A stretch of DNA of 64,000 bases from Pseudomonadota bacterium (lineage in GTDB: Bacteria; Pseudomonadota; Gammaproteobacteria; Burkholderiales; Methylophilaceae), in NCBI GenBank assembly GCA_020053735.1, contig JAGVMP010000011.1, positions 62,001 to 126,000 on the forward strand. Reading direction: 5' to 3'. Shown here piece by piece: positions 1-7,384 of the stretch (within the stretch, counting starts at the first letter, position 1; each line of letters begins with the position of its first letter). The notes beneath the pieces were generated by a model, which was not told the DNA's origin, searched no databases, and saw nothing but the letters and a program-made list of their open reading frames with translations. A program made the position numbers and the translations under genes.

Positions 1-161
1 AAAGTAGGTTCATTTAAAACAGCTGTTTTAACTTTGGCAGTAATCAAACTGTCATCAATGTATTCACCAGTGCTCTCTTTTTTAGTGGTTGATGAACAAC
101 CGATTAATGTTGCTAAAGCCGCAGCTGCTAAAAGACCAGAAATAGTTTTAAAATTTTTCAT
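1..161 (-). CDS. BON-domain lipoprotein (partial, C-terminus outside window)
   Basis: This reading frame runs off the left edge. The visible 53 residues begin MKNFKTISGLLAAAALATL and carry a lipobox (LIGC) followed by a Ser/Thr-rich linker, so the product should be an outer-membrane or periplasmic lipoprotein. After the linker, IDDSLITAKVKTAVL resembles the first helix of a BON domain, as in OsmY-type proteins that bind the envelope or phospholipid. The ATG at 161 is preceded by a good AAGGAG ribosome site seven bases upstream. The gene is divergent from the phospholipase D gene at 489. The missing C-terminus prevents counting BON repeats, so the function stays at family level. Confidence 0.7.
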   Translation of the reverse strand, partial: MKNFKTISGLLAAAALATLIGCSSTTKKESTGEYIDDSLITAKVKTAVLNEPT

Positions 162-488
162 ACGTTTACTCCTTAGTTAAGTTTCGTTATTTATGTCACT
201 TGAATCTTTAATATTTGCTCAATCTTCTATCAATTAACTTATTAATCATTTATTAGTGAATTAATTATGCTAGATTCGCACACACACTCGATTTTCAGCA
301 AAATGCTCTAACAAAGATGTCTTTCGACATTCAATTAAAGTAAATCGCGATAGACGAATCGTGTACTGGTTTTCCAAAAAGTTCTGTGCGATAGCGCACT
401 TAAATATCTGCTCCTTTCTGATATGTTTGCGGTAATGGCAAATCATGTTTAAAACTCCATTGAATTAAGCTTAAGGCGGCTGAAGGTA
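162..488. other. Divergent intergenic region with small hairpin
   Basis: This AT-rich spacer separates two divergent lipoprotein genes and must carry both promoters. The only clear structure is a short inverted repeat GTGCG-ATAG-CGCAC at 386-399, about 90 bases upstream of the phospholipase D start. I could not assign a -35/-10 pair with confidence and see no further gene. Confidence 0.4.
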
Positions 489-1997
489 ATGCAAAAGACT
501 AATCTAATAAAACTGGCAATAGCGCTTTGTACTACATTTATTGTAGGTTGTTCGTCTATTCCGCTCATGGTGCCAGATATGGCGCTGTCATCGAAAAAGG
601 TAAAGCTTGAAGGTGCGAATGGCAGTTTGAGTCATGCTCAAAGCAAAGCCATATTAACCAAGCTTAAAAAAGATGGCGATGACACTAATATATTTGATCG
701 CCATCTAGCACTTGAGTCAGAAATTGTTGGTAGCCCGTTGATAGTTGGCAACAAAGTGGATTTACTCATTGATGGTCCTTCCACTTATAGCGCGATGATA
801 CAGGCGATTGAAGGTGCGAAAGATCATATCAATATGGAAACTTACATTATTGAAGATGATGAAATCGGTCAAAAATTCGCTGAGTTATTTATAAAAAAAC
901 AACTAAACGGCGTGCAGGTGAATCTTATTTATGACAGTGTCGGCTGTAGTAGCACCCCTAAAGAGTTTTTCAAAAAACTGTCCGATGCCGGCATCAATGT
1001 GTTGGAATATAACCCCATCAACCCTTTAGATACTCGAAAAGGCTGGGACGTTAATCAACGCGATCATCGCAAATTATTAATTGTGGATGGTGAAATTGCG
1101 TTTGTTGGCGGTATCAATATTAGCAGCGTGTATTCCAGCGGCTCTTTCGGTGGTAGCGCTTCTGGCAAGAAAAACAGTAAACCTAAAAAAACAGAAGCAA
1201 ACATTGAAAGTACAAATACGCTCTATCCAAATATCGGCAATTCAAATTTGGGTCCTGTTCCATCGAACAACCCTGCGCAAGTACAAGCTGTATCAGAGCT
1301 AGAAGGTACGCCTTGGCGCGACACGCATATGCAAATGACTGGGCCAGTGGTGGCTGAGTTTCAAAAATTATTTTTTGAAACTTGGGCAGCACAAAAGGGG
1401 CAGGCATACGCACAAAAGAATTACTTCCCAGCATTAACCAACCAAGGCAATGAAATCGTGCGCGCCATTGGCAGCAGTCCAGATGAGCCTTACAGCCAAA
1501 TTTACTCCACACTAATCTCTGCGATTAATAGTGCAGAAACGCAGGTTTTTTTAACCAACGCATATTTTGTACCTGATCCACAATTACTGGCATCGCTAAA
1601 AGAAGCGGTTGCACGCGGCGCCGATGTGCGACTGTTGTTACCCGAAAAAACGGATTCCCTCTTGGTATTTTATGCATCTCGCTCTTTCTATGATGAGTTA
1701 CTGAGTTCGGGTGTAAAAATTTATGAAAGGCAAGGCGCTTTGCTGCATGCTAAAACGGCATTAATTGATGGCGTATGGTCAACCATAGGCTCTACCAATT
1801 TAGATTGGCGCAGCTTTGTAAACAATCAAGAAATTAATGCCGTCATGTTGGGTCAGGATTTTGGCGGGAAAATGCAGGCAATGTTTGAGAAAGATTTAGC
1901 ATCTTCCAAGCTAATAACACTGGAGGCTTGGCGAGCTCGTTCAGTTGCAGCGCGATTAAAAGAAAAGGCCGCACGAGTATGGGCAAGATTGCTCTAG
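489..1997 (+). CDS. Phospholipase D/cardiolipin synthase-family lipoprotein
   Basis: The 502-residue protein has a lipoprotein signal (lipobox IVGC, Cys about 21) and two HKD phosphodiesterase motifs: HRKLLIVD near residue 192 and HAKTALID near 419, each followed by the G/S-rich tail typical of the PLD superfamily. Two HKD motifs in one chain are the layout of cardiolipin synthases and related transphosphatidylases. The lipid anchor suggests action on phospholipids in the periplasm or at the outer membrane rather than in the cytoplasm. A Ser/Lys-rich, probably disordered insert lies at about residues 215-265, just after the first HKD motif. The gene is followed six bases later by a secreted protein gene, so the two are probably co-transcribed. 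Cardiolipin synthase, phospholipase or another phosphodiesterase activity cannot be told apart from sequence alone. Confidence 0.82.
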   Translation: MQKTNLIKLAIALCTTFIVGCSSIPLMVPDMALSSKKVKLEGANGSLSHAQSKAILTKLKKDGDDTNIFDRHLALESEIVGSPLIVGNKVDLLIDGPSTYSAMIQAIEGAKDHINMETYIIEDDEIGQKFAELFIKKQLNGVQVNLIYDSVGCSSTPKEFFKKLSDAGINVLEYNPINPLDTRKGWDVNQRDHRKLLIVDGEIAFVGGINISSVYSSGSFGGSASGKKNSKPKKTEANIESTNTLYPNIGNSNLGPVPSNNPAQVQAVSELEGTPWRDTHMQMTGPVVAEFQKLFFETWAAQKGQAYAQKNYFPALTNQGNEIVRAIGSSPDEPYSQIYSTLISAINSAETQVFLTNAYFVPDPQLLASLKEAVARGADVRLLLPEKTDSLLVFYASRSFYDELLSSGVKIYERQGALLHAKTALIDGVWSTIGSTNLDWRSFVNNQEINAVMLGQDFGGKMQAMFEKDLASSKLITLEAWRARSVAARLKEKAARVWARLL

Positions 1998-2003
1998 CTT
2001 AAT

Positions 2004-2918
2004 ATGAGGATACAATCAATGTTAACAATAAAATCATTACAACCAATACTCTTAGTTTGCAGTATGTGTTTGGCTTCTATGGCTTTAGCCATACCGTCTA
2101 CCACGCCAGAAAACAATGCTAAAACCTTGAACGAGAAATATATAGAATTAGCCGACCAATTGAAGAACAATCAATTTAAACGCCCGCTCTATCTTAATTC
2201 TGAAGAGTCATCAGACAATTTAAAAGGTGAGATTTATGCGGTAGTTAACCACTCGTTTGCCAAAGTAAATGCCGCACTAAATAGCCCAGCGAATTGGTGC
2301 GATGTGTTGATATTGCACATTAATATTAAATACTGCCAAGCATCTGGCGACAAAAATGGCACGATGCTGAATGTTAATCTGGGGAAGAAACATGACCAGC
2401 CTTTAGAAGACACCTCTCGCGTCGAATTTAATTATCGTGAAATGATGAACAATTCTGATTACTTCGCAATACAGTTGAATGCAGAGAAAGGCCCGTTGGG
2501 CACATCTGATTACCGCATTTGGATTGAGTCGATACCCCTAACAAACGGTCAAACTTTTCTGCATTTTACTTATACGTATTCATTTGGCTTAAGCGGTAGC
2601 ATTGCTATGAAAACCTATTTAGCAACCATTGGCAGAGACAAAGTTGGATTTACCACCACCGACAAAATGGTGAAGGGCGAACCTGACTATATACAAGGCG
2701 TGAGAGGCGTGGTTGAGCGTAATACCATGCGCTATTATTTAGCAATTGATGCCTATCTTGCAGCCTTGACTGTTCCACGCGATAGCCGGACAGAAAAGCG
2801 ATTCCAACTTTGGTATTCCAGTAACGAAAGTTATCCACGGCAGCTACATGAAGTGGAGAGAGAAGACTATATGACCATGAAACGCAAAGAATATAAGCGC
2901 CAACAAGCGATACTATAG
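2004..2918 (+). CDS. Secreted protein of unknown function, possibly START-like
   Basis: The protein has 304 residues and a cleavable signal peptide (cleavage probably after SMALA). The mature part has a mixed alpha/beta character: a helical start (LNEKYIELADQLKNN), then a domain with NSPANWCDVLILHINIKYC and later strands such as FLHFTYTYSFG. This pattern reminds me of START/SRPBCC lipid-binding folds, but I recognise no diagnostic motif. Two Cys about 11 residues apart (WCD and KYC) could form a disulfide. It lies 6 bases after the phospholipase D lipoprotein gene, so a role in envelope lipid handling is a context guess only. Confidence 0.6.
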   Translation: MRIQSMLTIKSLQPILLVCSMCLASMALAIPSTTPENNAKTLNEKYIELADQLKNNQFKRPLYLNSEESSDNLKGEIYAVVNHSFAKVNAALNSPANWCDVLILHINIKYCQASGDKNGTMLNVNLGKKHDQPLEDTSRVEFNYREMMNNSDYFAIQLNAEKGPLGTSDYRIWIESIPLTNGQTFLHFTYTYSFGLSGSIAMKTYLATIGRDKVGFTTTDKMVKGEPDYIQGVRGVVERNTMRYYLAIDAYLAALTVPRDSRTEKRFQLWYSSNESYPRQLHEVEREDYMTMKRKEYKRQQAIL

Positions 2919-2924
2919 TCAAAA

Positions 2925-2956
2925 TTCCCTACATATTTGGGTATTGGGCTAGGGAA
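2925..2956 (+). terminator. Possible hairpin terminator
   Basis: A perfect seven-base inverted repeat (TTCCCTA/TAGGGAA, 2925-2931 and 2950-2956) starts seven bases after the stop of the preceding gene. The loop is long (18 bases) and no T-run follows, so it is at best a weak terminator. The rest of the spacer up to 3128 should contain the promoter of the polyene operon, but no clear -35/-10 pair with standard spacing is visible. Confidence 0.3.
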
Positions 2957-3128
2957 GCTAGAGAGCGGAAAAAGTGTTGAGGCTTTATGCGACATAAATA
3001 TAATATTAGAACTGTTAAGTTGTAGTTGATTGCTTAGTCAGCTCACAATGCTGTTAGAATGCGCTCGTTCAACCTAGACAAGTTTTCATTTAAAACCACT
3101 ATTAAAACACTACAATTAAAAGAACGCT

Positions 3129-3398
3129 ATGATAGAAAATAACACTGCTTTACAACTTGAAATTGCCGAACTGATGGTACAGGCATTGAATCTAGATGTC
3201 GCTGCCGCTGAAATAGAACCTGATGCCCCACTGTATGGTAGCGGGCTAGGTTTGGATTCGATTGATATACTGGAAGTCGCACTAGTCATTTCCAAGCAAT
3301 ATGGCTTGCAACTTAAATCGGATAACGAAAATAATCACCAGATTTTCAGTTCGCTGCGTAGCCTTGCAGAGTATGTTGCCACCCATAAAACCAAATAA
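3129..3398 (+). CDS. Acyl carrier protein of aryl-polyene cluster
   Basis: This 89-residue acyl carrier protein has the phosphopantetheine attachment site GLDSIDILEV, with Ser44 as the modified residue. It should carry the growing polyene acyl chain and be loaded by the acyl ligase two genes downstream. Aryl-polyene clusters often encode two ACPs; this is the only one I can see here, as in xanthomonadin clusters with a single XanC-type ACP. It is the first gene of the long plus-strand operon and is preceded by a 210-base spacer that should contain the operon promoter. The next gene begins 18 bases after its stop. Confidence 0.88.
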   Translation: MIENNTALQLEIAELMVQALNLDVAAAEIEPDAPLYGSGLGLDSIDILEVALVISKQYGLQLKSDNENNHQIFSSLRSLAEYVATHKTK

Positions 3399-3416
3399 CA
3401 TTGTAATCGCCGCTCC

Positions 3417-4061
3417 ATGTTAAAAGCGTTGAAAGTCATGCGTGGCATTGGCATCGTATCGATCATCGTGACATATGCGACACTCGTTCATCACGTCAAC
3501 ACATCAAGGCAGTCAAGCATGCTCGGCGCCCTGTTAGCGTTAGCACCGCTACTATTAATTACGCTAACTTTTGCGTTGAGGGTGACTTCAAAATTTTTAG
3601 GCATAAGCCTCATCCTGCTTTTCTTGATCGCAAGCTGGTTGACATTACCGCTGATTCAACAACATACCGCATCAATATTCTGGTTGCTGGATATCGGCCT
3701 TATGTTAATGCTACTCCTGACTTTTAGCAGAACTCTGTTGTCTGGCCGTAAGGCTTTATGTGTACATTTTGCTGAACTCATCAATGGTGGTGCATTGCCT
3801 GTTGTCCATGAGCGTTATGCGTATAAAGTGACCATTGCTTGGGTCATATTCTTTGCCATGATGATATTGGTCTCAAGCTTGTTGTTTTTTCTCGCGCCAC
3901 TAGCCAACTGGTCATTCTTTGTGAATTTTTTGACACTGCCTTTAGTGGCACTGATGTTCATCGCAGAATTTATGGTACGTCGACACGTGCTTACCGACCT
4001 GCCTGAGGGCAATGTACTGGACGCGGTGCGCGCCTATCTGAACTCCAAGCGCGCTCATTAA
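3417..4061 (+). CDS. Integral membrane protein of aryl-polyene cluster (COG4648-like)
   Basis: The 214-residue protein is almost entirely hydrophobic with about six predicted membrane segments and a conserved-looking block AELINGGALPVVHERYAYKVTIAW near residues 119-142. Proteins of this type (COG4648) sit next to the acyl ligase in aryl-polyene clusters, but their exact role is not established to my knowledge. Its position between ACP and ligase, with 11 bases to the ligase start, supports a role in the pigment pathway, perhaps tethering synthesis to the inner membrane. Confidence 0.75.
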   Translation: MLKALKVMRGIGIVSIIVTYATLVHHVNTSRQSSMLGALLALAPLLLITLTFALRVTSKFLGISLILLFLIASWLTLPLIQQHTASIFWLLDIGLMLMLLLTFSRTLLSGRKALCVHFAELINGGALPVVHERYAYKVTIAWVIFFAMMILVSSLLFFLAPLANWSFFVNFLTLPLVALMFIAEFMVRRHVLTDLPEGNVLDAVRAYLNSKRAH

Positions 4062-4072
4062 GTTAGTCGTTC

Positions 4073-5470
4073 ATGCAAAAACTACCTCTAATCACCCATT
4101 CTGCACTGAATAAAACCATCTCCTGGCGCAAAGGTGCGCCTATTTTGGTTGAACGGTTTTTAGCCGATGTGGCTTATCTGGCCGCCACATTACCAGCGGG
4201 TAAACACGTATTGAATGTATGCCGCGACCGTTATCACTTTGCCGTCGGTTTCGCCGCGGCAATGGTCAGCAACAAAGTGAGTCTGCTGCCCCCTACCCAC
4301 ACACCAGAGATGGTGCAACAACTGCAGGCATTTGCTGCTGATGTGTTTTGCCTACACGATAATAAAGAATGTGATATCGCATTACCTAAGTTGAGCTACC
4401 CTGTAATACCCGACATTTCCGCACAACCGCAAGTCTCACACCCTAAAGCCCAGCAACTGGAAATCCCGCTGCAGGAAATCCCACAGATAGATGCTGAACA
4501 GCTTGCCGCCATTGTTTTTACTTCAGGCTCTACTGGCACACCTGTGCCGCATAAAAAAAGCTGGGGGTCGCTGGTAAGCAATGTCCTAGCACAGTCGGAG
4601 CGACTCGAACTTGATAGCGGCACTGACTATACGATAGTAGGCACCATCCCACCACAGCATATGTATGGTTTCGAATCCACTGTATTGCTACCTCTGCAAA
4701 GTGGTAATGCCTTAAGCAGCGAACAACCTTTTTACCCAGCAGATATCGCAGCCGCATTAACTGACATCGTGGGCGAACACATATTGGTCTCTACGCCACT
4801 GCATTTGCGATTGTTGTTAGACGCGGATATTGAGTTGCCCAAACTATCTATGGTCTTATCCGCCACGGCGCCTTTATCCAACGCGCTGGCGCATAAAGTA
4901 GAAGCGTCGCTAAAAGCCCCTTTAATCGAAATATATGGCAGCACCGAAACCGGCCAGATTGCTACTCGCCAGACTACCAAGACTGAGGAATGGCAGCTCT
5001 TGCCCAATGTGCGCCTAAGTGCACGTGATGGGCGATTCTGGGCTGATGGTGGACATGTGGAAATTGCCGTACCGCTGAATGATGTGATTGAACCCCTTGA
5101 AAATGACCGCTTTTTGTTACTGGGTCGCATGCAAGACATGATCAATATCGGCGGTAAGCGCAGTTCACTAGCTAACCTTAACCATCACTTGAATAACATC
5201 ACTAGCGTTATCGATGGTGCTTTTTTCATGCCAGATGAGCTCTCACACGACCATGTTACGCGCCTGTGCGCCTGTGTAGTGGCCCCCAATCTAACTGCCG
5301 CTCAAATATTGGCTGAATTACGCACCCGCATAGATCCGGTATTTTTGCCGCGGCCATTGCTGTTTGTGCAATCATTACCGCGCAACAGCACTGGGAAATT
5401 ACCGCGCAATGCGCTACAAAAACTGATTATCCAGCATATGCTTGCTAATCAAGAAGAATGCAGCACTTGA
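4073..5470 (+). CDS. AMP-dependent acyl ligase (starter-unit activation)
   Basis: The 465-residue protein belongs to the ANL adenylate-forming superfamily. The P-loop-like A3 motif TSGSTGTP is near residue 150, the A5 motif IYGSTETGQ near 287, and the C-terminal lysine motif NSTGKLPRNAL near 445. It should activate an aromatic acid, most plausibly 3- or 4-hydroxybenzoate made by the chorismatase encoded at 16247-17323, and load it on the ACP to prime the polyene. It follows the membrane protein gene by 11 bases and is shorter than typical acyl-CoA synthetases (about 550), as expected for the ligases of these clusters. Confidence 0.88.
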   Translation: MQKLPLITHSALNKTISWRKGAPILVERFLADVAYLAATLPAGKHVLNVCRDRYHFAVGFAAAMVSNKVSLLPPTHTPEMVQQLQAFAADVFCLHDNKECDIALPKLSYPVIPDISAQPQVSHPKAQQLEIPLQEIPQIDAEQLAAIVFTSGSTGTPVPHKKSWGSLVSNVLAQSERLELDSGTDYTIVGTIPPQHMYGFESTVLLPLQSGNALSSEQPFYPADIAAALTDIVGEHILVSTPLHLRLLLDADIELPKLSMVLSATAPLSNALAHKVEASLKAPLIEIYGSTETGQIATRQTTKTEEWQLLPNVRLSARDGRFWADGGHVEIAVPLNDVIEPLENDRFLLLGRMQDMINIGGKRSSLANLNHHLNNITSVIDGAFFMPDELSHDHVTRLCACVVAPNLTAAQILAELRTRIDPVFLPRPLLFVQSLPRNSTGKLPRNALQKLIIQHMLANQEECST

Positions 5471-5480
5471 AAATACAGCC

Positions 5481-5816
5481 ATGAAAAAGCAAAAGGCTCT
5501 CAGTATCTCGGCGGACCATCCCACGTTTGCTGGGCATTTTCCTGACATGCCCATCTTGCCAGGCGTGTTGCTATTGGATGAAGTGATGCATGCCATTGTT
5601 ACCGAGACTGGACTGCCTGCTACAACTTGGCAAGTGAGCACCGTTAAATTCCTCAGCCCATTAAAGCCGGGCGAATCGATTATCATCGAGCATGAACAAT
5701 CAGCCAATGGCAGCATTAAATTTGAAGTGCAATGTGCAGGGTTAGCAAGTAACAGCCGCAAAATTTTAATGGGCAATTTAGTATTAAAATCCAAACCTTC
5801 AGAGAGCGGCGTATGA
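5481..5816 (+). CDS. Hot-dog 3-hydroxyacyl-ACP dehydratase (ApeI-like)
   Basis: This small FabZ/ApeI-like hot-dog protein has the catalytic region DHPTFAGHFPDMPILPGVL, which matches the FabA/FabZ loop with an active-site His followed by PxxPG. It should dehydrate 3-hydroxyacyl-ACP during polyene extension, probably with the second hot-dog protein at 13373-13825, since ApeI and ApeP of other clusters act as a pair. I prefer the ATG at 5481 (111 residues), just after the ligase stop. An upstream TTG at 5442 would add 13 residues and overlap the ligase. Its stop overlaps the next start by ATGA. Confidence 0.82.
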   Translation: MKKQKALSISADHPTFAGHFPDMPILPGVLLLDEVMHAIVTETGLPATTWQVSTVKFLSPLKPGESIIIEHEQSANGSIKFEVQCAGLASNSRKILMGNLVLKSKPSESGV

Positions 5817-6775
5817 CCCAGCCCAAGGAAAGCACTTACCAGAAATCTGCACCTTGGCTCAAGCAAAAAGAGCGTAGCAACACGCTGATGTTGCGTATCA
5901 TGAGCTGGATATCGCTACGTCTAGGTCGTCGCGCTGGCCGTTTGGTGCTACATTTGATTGCGCTGTATTTCGTATTGTTTGCCCCCGCCAGTCGCCGTGC
6001 ATCTTTAGGCTATTTGCCGCGCGCCTTAGGCAGACCTGCAAATTTGATAGACCTGTATAAACATTTTTTCTGTTTTGCCTCCACCATCCATGATCGTATT
6101 TATCTTATTAACCGCCGTTACGATTTATTTGATATCGATATTCAGGGTAAAAACGTCATTCGTCCATTAATCGACGCAAAAAAAGGGGTGCTGCTTATGG
6201 GCGCGCACTTGGGTAGCTTCGAAGTGATGCGTGCTATAGGTCGAAAAGTGCCTGGTCTAAGCGTGGCTATGGTCATGCACAAAGATAATGCGCAGAAAAT
6301 CAACGCCATGCTTTCCGCTATCAACCCAGAAGCCTCTATGGACGTTATCCCCTTGGGGCATATTGATTCTATGTTGCAAGTGCAACAACGCTTAGATGAA
6401 GGTATGCTAGTCGGGATGTTGGCGGATCGCACACTAGGTGATGAGCCTATGGCACAACTAGAGTTACTTGGTGCGCCGGCGGCGATACCGACTGGGCCAT
6501 TTCGCATGGCAGCTTTACTGCGGCGTCAGGTGGTATTCATGGTGGGGCTGTATATGGGGGATAATCGTTACCAAGTGCATTTTGAAACGTTAGCAGACTT
6601 TGCTGAGGTTCCGCGTGGAGAGCGCGATCAGGCAGTGGATAAAGCGATTGCCCGCTATGTCGAGTTACTGAATCGTTATACACGTTTAGCCCCTTACAAT
6701 TGGTTTAATTTTTTCGATTACTGGCAATCAGTACCAGCATCATTAACTGAAAAGAGTCACAATATCCATGAATAA
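5813..6775 (+). CDS. LpxL/HtrB-like lysophospholipid acyltransferase
   Basis: The 320-residue protein has the acyltransferase signature GAHLGSFEV (HX4E, near residue 130) and a downstream GMLADRTLGDEPM block typical of the LpxL/HtrB family. A basic, hydrophobic N-terminus should hold it at the inner membrane. In aryl-polyene clusters enzymes of this family are thought to transfer the polyene acyl group onto a lipid acceptor. It overlaps the dehydratase gene by four bases and the LolA-like gene by eight, so it is translationally coupled to both. Confidence 0.83.
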   Translation: MTQPKESTYQKSAPWLKQKERSNTLMLRIMSWISLRLGRRAGRLVLHLIALYFVLFAPASRRASLGYLPRALGRPANLIDLYKHFFCFASTIHDRIYLINRRYDLFDIDIQGKNVIRPLIDAKKGVLLMGAHLGSFEVMRAIGRKVPGLSVAMVMHKDNAQKINAMLSAINPEASMDVIPLGHIDSMLQVQQRLDEGMLVGMLADRTLGDEPMAQLELLGAPAAIPTGPFRMAALLRRQVVFMVGLYMGDNRYQVHFETLADFAEVPRGERDQAVDKAIARYVELLNRYTRLAPYNWFNFFDYWQSVPASLTEKSHNIHE

Positions 6776-7355
6776 TCTTCTTCTACGTCTTTGCTTACTT
6801 GTATGTAGCATATGGGCTATTACCCCCTCCAGCCATGCACAAGCGACTTGGGATTTGGACCAGCTGATGCAATCATTGGCAACCACACGGACAGGCCATG
6901 CCAGCTTTATCGAGAAAAAATTCATCGCGATTCTAAATAAACCTGTGGAATCATCAGGCGAGTTATTTTATACCGCACCTGATCGCTTAGAAAAACGCAC
7001 GCTGCAACCAAAAGCCGAGACCATGGTGCTGGATAAGGATAAGCTGATTGTGGAACAGCGCGGTAAAAAGCATGTGCTGTCATTGCAAAGTTATCCCGAA
7101 ATAGCCGCGTTTATTGATAGCATACGCGGCACGCTGGCAGGTGACCGCAAAGCCTTGGAACGCAGTTATAAATTAGGTATGGTCGGCACTGAGCAGAGCT
7201 GGAACTTAAGCCTGTTGCCGCTAGCAGATAAAATGAAAAAAGTCGTCACAAGCATCGATATCAGCGGTTCTGGTAATACACTGGAAACCATAGAAATTAA
7301 GCAGGCGGATGGTGACAGTTCAGTCATGACGATTACACCTTTACCTGCACTCTGA
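6768..7355 (+). CDS. LolA-like outer-membrane lipid carrier
   Basis: The 195-residue protein starts with a signal peptide ending near SSHAQA and continues with a LolA-type fold (FIEKKFIAILNKPVESSGELFYTAPDRLEKRT), in which strands form an incomplete barrel for lipid cargo. It is therefore a periplasmic carrier (COG2834-like), presumably shuttling the polyene-lipid from the inner to the outer membrane. It lies directly before the MMPL exporter gene and after the acyltransferase, which matches a transport role. It is not the general LolA of the cell, judged by its cluster location. Confidence 0.82.
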   Translation: MNNLLLRLCLLVCSIWAITPSSHAQATWDLDQLMQSLATTRTGHASFIEKKFIAILNKPVESSGELFYTAPDRLEKRTLQPKAETMVLDKDKLIVEQRGKKHVLSLQSYPEIAAFIDSIRGTLAGDRKALERSYKLGMVGTEQSWNLSLLPLADKMKKVVTSIDISGSGNTLETIEIKQADGDSSVMTITPLPAL

Positions 7356-7384
7356 TATCTTAGCCCTGCCAGACCAGTTTACTC

